Of a stretch of 57,823 bases of DNA, positions 53,291-57,823 are shown in pieces (positions within the stretch are counted from its first letter, which is position 1; each line of letters begins with the position of its first letter). The position numbers and the translations under genes were made by a program. Where the stretch lies: positions 1 through 57,823 of the forward strand of contig PEFW01000016.1 in the NCBI GenBank assembly GCA_002890675.1, in the 5' to 3' direction. The DNA is from Candidatus Methylaffinis lahnbergensis. GTDB lineage: Bacteria > Pseudomonadota > Alphaproteobacteria > Rhizobiales > Beijerinckiaceae. The notes under the pieces were generated by a model. The model worked only from the letters and a program-made list of their open reading frames with translations. It ran no database searches and was not told the origin of the DNA.

Positions 53291-56029
53291 CTACGGCTCC
53301 TTGGCGCGAAGCTTTTTCAGCCGGTAAAGCGCCTCCAACGCCGCGCGGGGCGACAGTTCGTCCGGGTCGATGGCGTCGAGGGCCTCTCCAAGAACGTCGC
53401 GTTGCGGTGCGGGCGGCGGGCTCGCCGCCGTGAACAAAGGCAGATCGGCCACGGCGCGGTCCGCATGTGAAAGCCGCTCAGCGGCCTCGAACTCGGCGAG
53501 CAGTTCCTTCGCACGCGCAACGGCCGGGGCCGGAAGGCCGGCAAGTTTCGCGACCTGGATGCCATAGGAACGATCGGCGGCTCCAGGGACGATCTCATGT
53601 AAAAAAACCACTTCGCCATTCCAGTCCGTGACTCGCACGGTCAAATTGACGAGCCGGTCGAGTTTTTCCGCAAGCCGCGTCAATTCATGAAAATGCGTGG
53701 CGAACAATGCCCGCGCGCGATTTTTCTCGTGCAGATGCTCGATCACCGCCCAGGCGATGGATAGACCGTCGAAGGTGGCGGTGCCGCGGCCGATCTCGTC
53801 GAGGATCACGAGCGAGTGTTCGCCCGCCTGGTTGAGGATCGCCGCGGTCTCGATCATTTCGACCATGAAGGTCGAACGGCCGCGGGCGAGATCGTCTGCC
53901 GCGCCGACCCGCGAATAAAGCTTGTCGATGACGCCGATATGGGCGCGTTTCGCGGGGACGAAGGACCCTATTTGGGCAAGCAGGGCGATCAATGCGTTCT
54001 GACGCAAATAGGTCGATTTGCCGGCCATGTTCGGGCCGGTCACGACCGCGATCCGGCCGCCTTTGCCGGGGGAACCCGAAAGCTCGCAGCCGTTCCCGGC
54101 AAAGGCTTGGCCCTGCAAGCGCAGCGCCGCCTCGACGACGGGATGCCGCCCGCCTTCGATTTCGAAGGCTAGCGAGCCATCGACCTCGGGCCTTGTCCAA
54201 TCCGAGGTTTCCGCCAATTCGGCGAGCGCCGCCGCGACATCGATCGCCGCTATCGTGGCAGCGAGCCGCTTGAGCGCCGACTGCTCGCCGAGGACAAGTG
54301 CGGCCAAGGTCTCGAATATCGTCTGCTCGCGGGCGAGCGCCTCCTCGGCGGCGGACGCAATCTTGACCTCGAGGTCGGCGAGTTCCTTGGTCGAAAAGCG
54401 CATTGCGTCTGCCATGGTCTGCCGATGCACGAACATCGTATCATGCGGCGGCCTCAATAGCTTTTCGCCCTGCGCCTGCGGGACCTCGATGAAATACCCG
54501 AGAAAATGATTGTGCTTGAGCTTTAGTTGTTTTGTTCCCGCCAAATCGGCGTAACGCGCCTGAAGCGCGGCGATCACACTCCGGCTTTCATCGCGCAGCG
54601 CGCGAACCTCATCGAGGACGGCGTCATGGCCGGCACGAACGAAGCCGCCATCGCGTCGGTTGAGCGGCAGGGCTTCGGCAAGCGCGTCGCTCAAGCGCGT
54701 GGTAAGAGCTGGGTCCACTCCAGCGGCGGCCTCGCTCGCCTGGCCAAGCTCTTGCGGAAGGCGGCCGGTTTTGTCCAGCAAGCGCGCGACGGTATTGGCG
54801 GCCTCGATCCCCGCGCACACTGCCGCAAGATCACGCGGACCGCCGCGATTAAGCGCTAGGCGCGACAACGCGCGGGTTATGTCCGGCGCGGCTTTAAGGC
54901 CGGCTCGCACCTTCTTGCGCAAGTCCGGCTCATCGACAAAAAACGCGAGGGCATCAAGGCGGCGTTCGATTTCCTTGGGAGCGGTCAAAGGCGCCGTCAG
55001 GCGCTCGGCGAGCAAGCGGCTGCCAGGCGCCGTGACAGTCTTATCGATTGTTGCCAGCGAGGACCCGTCCCGCGTGCCGGCCAAGGTGCGCGTGAGTTCG
55101 AGATTGGCTCTCGTCGCGGCATCGATTTCCATCCGCGTCTCGCGTGAGAGACGCGTGGGCAGGCTCAACGCCGGGCGCGCCGAGAACTGGGTGCGCTCGA
55201 TGTAGAAAATCGCAGCGGCGGTGGCGGCGATCTCGGCGCTGGAAAGAGCGCCCAATCCGTCCAGCGCCGCGAGCCCAAAGTAGTCCTTGATGCGGCGCTC
55301 GGCGTGTGATCCCGCTCCCGCTTCGCTCCCAAGCGGGGTCACGGGAAGTTTTGTCTCGCGAGCGAGCTTGGCAAGGCAAGGAACCGTGAGTAGAACCTCG
55401 GGGACAACGATTTCGGCCGGATCCAGGCGCGATATCTCGGCTTCAACGGAAGCCTCGGAGGCCTCTGTGACGATGAAGGCGCCGGTGGAGATATCGACGC
55501 TCGCGAGCCCGTAGGGCGAGTCCGGCTCACTTCCACGCACAATGGCGAGCAAGCTGTTGGCCCGGACGGGGTCGAGCAAAAACTCCTCGGTAATGGTGCC
55601 AGGCGTCACCAGACGCACCACCTCGCGCCGGACCACGGATTTGGCGCCGCGTTTTCTTGCCTCGGCCGGGTCTTCGACTTGTTCGCAGATCGCGACGCGG
55701 TGGCCCTGGCCGATCAGCCGGTTCAGATAATCCTCGGCGCGCTCGACCGGTACACCGCACATGGGGATATCGCGCCCCTCGTGCTTGCCACGCCGCGTCA
55801 AGACGATGCCGAGCGCCTTGGCGGCAATCTCGGCGTCCTCGAAAAACAATTCGTAGAAATCGCCCATCCGGTAGAACAGGAGGGAACCCGAATTTTGCGC
55901 CTTGATCGCGCTGTATTGCGCCATCACTGGCGAGATTTTGGGCTCGGCGGCGCCGTCGGGCAGAGGCTCGCGCTGGGCTGGCAAAGGCTCCGGAGACGGC
56001 ACGGTTGTGGAAGCGGCGCGTTTAAGCAT
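53291..56029 (-). CDS. mutS: DNA mismatch repair protein MutS
   Basis: This 912-residue ATPase recognises mismatches and starts repair. The mismatch-contact motif is [11 protein letters not shown] near residue 50. The ATPase domain has Walker [15 protein letters not shown] near 663, then [14 protein letters not shown] and Walker [21 protein letters not shown]. The C-terminus ends in a short helical tail after [16 protein letters not shown]. The ATG at 56029 (MLKRAAS) is preferred over 56089, whose extra 20 residues lack homology-like character. The usual neighbours (glnD, lspA) are not seen, and mobile-element remnants lie upstream. Confidence 0.96.
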   Translation of the reverse strand: MLKRAASTTVPSPEPLPAQREPLPDGAAEPKISPVMAQYSAIKAQNSGSLLFYRMGDFYELFFEDAEIAAKALGIVLTRRGKHEGRDIPMCGVPVERAEDYLNRLIGQGHRVAICEQVEDPAEARKRGAKSVVRREVVRLVTPGTITEEFLLDPVRANSLLAIVRGSEPDSPYGLASVDISTGAFIVTEASEASVEAEISRLDPAEIVVPEVLLTVPCLAKLARETKLPVTPLGSEAGAGSHAERRIKDYFGLAALDGLGALSSAEIAATAAAIFYIERTQFSARPALSLPTRLSRETRMEIDAATRANLELTRTLAGTRDGSSLATIDKTVTAPGSRLLAERLTAPLTAPKEIERRLDALAFFVDEPDLRKKVRAGLKAAPDITRALSRLALNRGGPRDLAAVCAGIEAANTVARLLDKTGRLPQELGQASEAAAGVDPALTTRLSDALAEALPLNRRDGGFVRAGHDAVLDEVRALRDESRSVIAALQARYADLAGTKQLKLKHNHFLGYFIEVPQAQGEKLLRPPHDTMFVHRQTMADAMRFSTKELADLEVKIASAAEEALAREQTIFETLAALVLGEQSALKRLAATIAAIDVAAALAELAETSDWTRPEVDGSLAFEIEGGRHPVVEAALRLQGQAFAGNGCELSGSPGKGGRIAVVTGPNMAGKSTYLRQNALIALLAQIGSFVPAKRAHIGVIDKLYSRVGAADDLARGRSTFMVEMIETAAILNQAGEHSLVILDEIGRGTATFDGLSIAWAVIEHLHEKNRARALFATHFHELTRLAEKLDRLVNLTVRVTDWNGEVVFLHEIVPGAADRSYGIQVAKLAGLPAPAVARAKELLAEFEAAERLSHADRAVADLPLFTAASPPPAPQRDVLGEALDAIDPDELSPRAALEALYRLKKLRAKEP

Positions 56030-56108
56030 GGGCCCCAGCCTAGCAAAAGCGCCGATGCGATGCACCGCCTTATCCGCGCAAACCCGCAAACCGGGGCCAT
56101 TTCCAGGC

Positions 56109-56155
56109 GGTCCAATCGTACCAAAATGTTTCGTGAATTTTGGTACGATTGGGCC
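56109..56155. repeat. Long perfect inverted repeat upstream of mutS
   Basis: A 16-bp perfect stem (56112-56127 with 56137-56152; ccaatcgtaccaaaat type) with a 9-nt loop extends to 19 bp with one T-G pair. It lies 80 bp upstream of the mutS start, between mutS and the degraded IS110 element. It may be a terminator, a mobile-element end or an operator. Confidence 0.85.
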
Positions 56156-56499
56156 AAAACCTTAGAACGCCTAAGACAGCGGCCCATGCTTTAATTGGTA
56201 AGATCGATCGATTTTTTTGGTGCAATTCAAGGGAGGGAGCAGCGCCGCCTCGGTGGGTGAGCTCGTTGCCAAAAGGCATCCCCGGTGTAAGTTTCGCTCG
56301 AATCGAGGTCGTCACACGGGATGCCCGAACCGCCGCCGCGTGGTCTCGTCCGTCATTGGTGGTTGCCGATATCCTGGCCGTAAAAGGCGGAGTGTTGCCG
56401 CACCGAGATTGTGCATAGACCATGTGAAAACGCGCATTTTGCCCGAAAACGGCTCGTCCGACGAAGATTTGCGGGGTCAGCGGAATCTGTAATCGCTGA

Positions 56500-57218
56500 A
56501 AATGGCCCATAACGCGACCGACGCGCAAGCGGTCGAGCCGAGGCCATGTTGCGCCCCGGCATGCGGTTCGCGCCCAGCAAGAGCGCGGCGCGACAAGCCG
56601 CGTTGTTGCGGCCCAGACGCGTGGGTTGCCGATCAAGCAGAAGACGCTGAGCGGCAACGCCTTGCGCGGCGATCTTGCAAAGTTCGGCCTTTTCGCTTCC
56701 AAAGGGATCGGCCGCGTCGACGTGCCGATCGCCAAGGCCGCGACGGGCGCGCCGCTTCCAGACATCGCCAAGGCGGCCTTCCAGGCAGCGGAAAATCGCC
56801 GCCAGCGCATCAGACCTGCGTGTGTTCGAGTCAGGGCGCGATTTTTCCGCTTGGCTCGGAGCAACGCACCGCAAAACGCGCGCGGCGGCAAGATCCTTTG
56901 GTGGCTTTCCGCGCAATCTCGCCGGACGCCTTTCCGCGTGCCCGCCAGCCGCGCGCCAACGATGCCGCTCCGCCGCAATCGCTTGACCGCGATTGCTTCG
57001 CCCGGCACGCGCGGCCGTCTGATGGACCACTTGCCCTGTTTGGTGATAGAGCCCCGCTCCTGAGCGAAGGGCATCAAATGCCATGGCTGGCCGCGCTTCT
57101 TTCGCGCAAGTCCGCGCGACTGGTTGCCGTCGCTTTGGCCAACGGGCTCGCACGGATCATTTCGGCCGTTACGACGACCGGCGCGGCGTTTCGCACGCAG
57201 GTCTTAAAACGAGCCTAG
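56500..57218 (+). mobile_element. Degraded IS110-family transposase gene
   Basis: Pieces of an IS110-type transposase are scattered over three plus-strand frames in the correct order: ATDAQAV, then EAMLRPGMRFAPSKSAARQA, then LPIKQKTLSGNALRGDLAKF followed by GLFASKGIGRVD, then FESGRDFSAWLGATHRKT, and finally PWLAALLSRKSARLVAVALA. Several frameshifts make it inactive. The block that should lie between the last two pieces (KERLGSITKQGDRYLR type) is instead readable on the minus strand as ERGSITKQGK and RRPRVPGEAIAVKR at about 56900-57064, as if that segment were inverted. No element ends were identified. Confidence 0.65.
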
Positions 57219-57698
57219 GGAAACGCTGACGATGGCGTAACTTTTCAGAATATTCGGCTTGGCAAGGTCGAAACAGACGTGCTGAACGGCAGGGTCGAGA
57301 TCGAAGACGAAGGCCACCCCGTATCCTGTTGCGAGCTTCAGAGCTCGCGTCCTTGCTTGCGGCCTTAGCCGTCGAACTCCATCAGGGCCCGCGGACATGG
57401 ATCCGCGTAATTAGGCACATAGGACCGCCAGCTGGCGAACCATTCAGAACCAAAGAACACCAGTTGCCAATTGGGGCCGTCCAACAGCATCGAGCCCGCC
57501 TCGCCGAACTTGGCCCGTGCGATGAATGGCAAAATCTGACATTGACCGATGGTTCAAATCCAGCCCTTTACTGTTCAGTTCCTCGGCCTTGTTCTCCGAC
57601 AAGCGCAATGTCCCGCTTGCACAGCACTTGGGTGGCTCGCAATAGGCCAGAGCGATCGGCTTGGCTTCCTTCCCGCCGTCGAAATTCCGGGGAACGCT
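57219..57698. other. Region between the IS110 remnant and the IS630 end
   Basis: About 480 bases without a firm gene. A minus-strand frame at 57365-57490 (MLLDGPNWQLVFFGSEWFAS, 41 codons; open upstream to about 57538) has protein-like composition but no known family and could be a fragment. Confidence 0.35.
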
Positions 57699-57823
57699 AG
57701 AGCGGGATGAGGTTTGAGTGAATCGCGAGGGATTCCCAAATCGGCTTTTTGCTGATTCAAGGTTGGGACTGGATTGGAGGCCAGCATGGATGACCAAGCC
57801 TTATTCCTTGGATCTTCGTGATC
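57699..57823 (+). mobile_element. Left end of an IS630-family element, cut by the window edge
   Basis: From ctagagcgggatgaggtttg at 57699 the sequence looks like an IS630 end flanked by a TA dinucleotide. At 57790 a plus-strand frame begins MTKPYSLDLRD, the usual N-terminus of Rhizobiales IS630 transposases (MxKPYSxDLR). Only 11 codons are inside the window. Whether the element is complete cannot be seen. Confidence 0.65.

Noticed and set aside
56070..57077. 335-codon minus-strand open frame over the IS110 remnant
   Set aside because: Most of it is non-coding shadow; only a short block resembles the transposase, which fits an inverted piece rather than a gene.
57545..57575. T-arm-like ggttcaaatcc suggesting a tRNA
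   Set aside because: The flanking bases do not pair as a T-stem, and no acceptor or anticodon stem is found; at most chance similarity.

Overview
The window looks like a chromosomal segment of an alphaproteobacterium of the order Hyphomicrobiales (Rhizobiales), plausibly near Beijerinckiaceae. The evidence is high G+C, alphaproteobacteria-specific families (GapR/DUF2312, ChpT, EipA/DUF1134, DUF992) and typical rhizobial gene neighbourhoods (yajC-secD-secF followed by a phytoene-synthase-like gene; folA-hflK-hflC). The placement is inferred from gene content; no search was run.

Layout. 0.3-3.7 kb: a degenerate NtrC-like regulator and a periplasmic L,D-transpeptidase. 3.8-10.2 kb: accessory genes, namely a membrane beta-helix (pentapeptide-like) protein, the nucleoid protein gapR, a broken arylamine N-acetyltransferase, dps, and a TAXI-type binding protein overlapping a frameshifted DUF1254/DUF1214 gene. 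10.4-14.4 kb: Sec translocon accessory genes yajC, secD, secF and a squalene/phytoene-synthase-family gene. 14.4-18.3 kb: a decaying island with a small-protein/nucleotidyltransferase pair and an MmeI-like restriction-modification gene with three frameshifts; a copy of the 3' end of the phytoene-synthase-like gene lies inside it. 18.4-20.3 kb: bioF-bioD. 20.8-22.3 kb: a vanadium-haloperoxidase-like protein. 23.1-26.8 kb: gspD, a prepilin peptidase and a Sel1-repeat protein. 27.0-36.1 kb: aldo/keto reductase, EamA transporter, folA, hflK, hflC, a glutaryl-CoA-dehydrogenase-like gene, a glutathione transferase, a yebC-family gene and a membrane-anchored coiled-coil protein. 36.5-41.9 kb: eipA, cysQ, chpT, an opgG/opgD-type gene and a creatininase-family gene. 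42.1-49.6 kb: a second membrane beta-helix protein with 144-bp tandem repeats, DUF992, a cupin, a 2H phosphoesterase, a glycosyltransferase and small proteins. 49.7-56.0 kb: rplS, a patatin lipoprotein, a DUF4365-like nuclease-fold protein and mutS. 56.1-57.8 kb: a degraded IS110-type element and the left end of an IS630-type element.

Genes that work together. YajC, SecD and SecF form the ancillary Sec subcomplex. BioF and BioD are consecutive biotin enzymes. HflK and HflC form the FtsH-regulating membrane complex. ChpT belongs to the CckA-ChpT-CtrA phosphorelay, and a near-consensus CtrA box lies upstream of eipA, a gene reported to be CtrA-activated in Brucella.

Main points of interest. 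(1) An 80-bp internal copy of rplS (79/80 identical) lies 2 kb away, between the patatin and DUF4365 genes. (2) A partial duplication of the phytoene-synthase-like gene sits in the decaying island. (3) The NtrC-like regulator has lost the GAFTGA loop, the Walker B glutamate and the receiver lysine. (4) A CtrA box precedes eipA, close to chpT. (5) A frameshift falls inside the nuclease motif of the MmeI-like gene. Frameshifts are confined to accessory genes while core genes are intact, which favours real gene decay over poor sequence quality.
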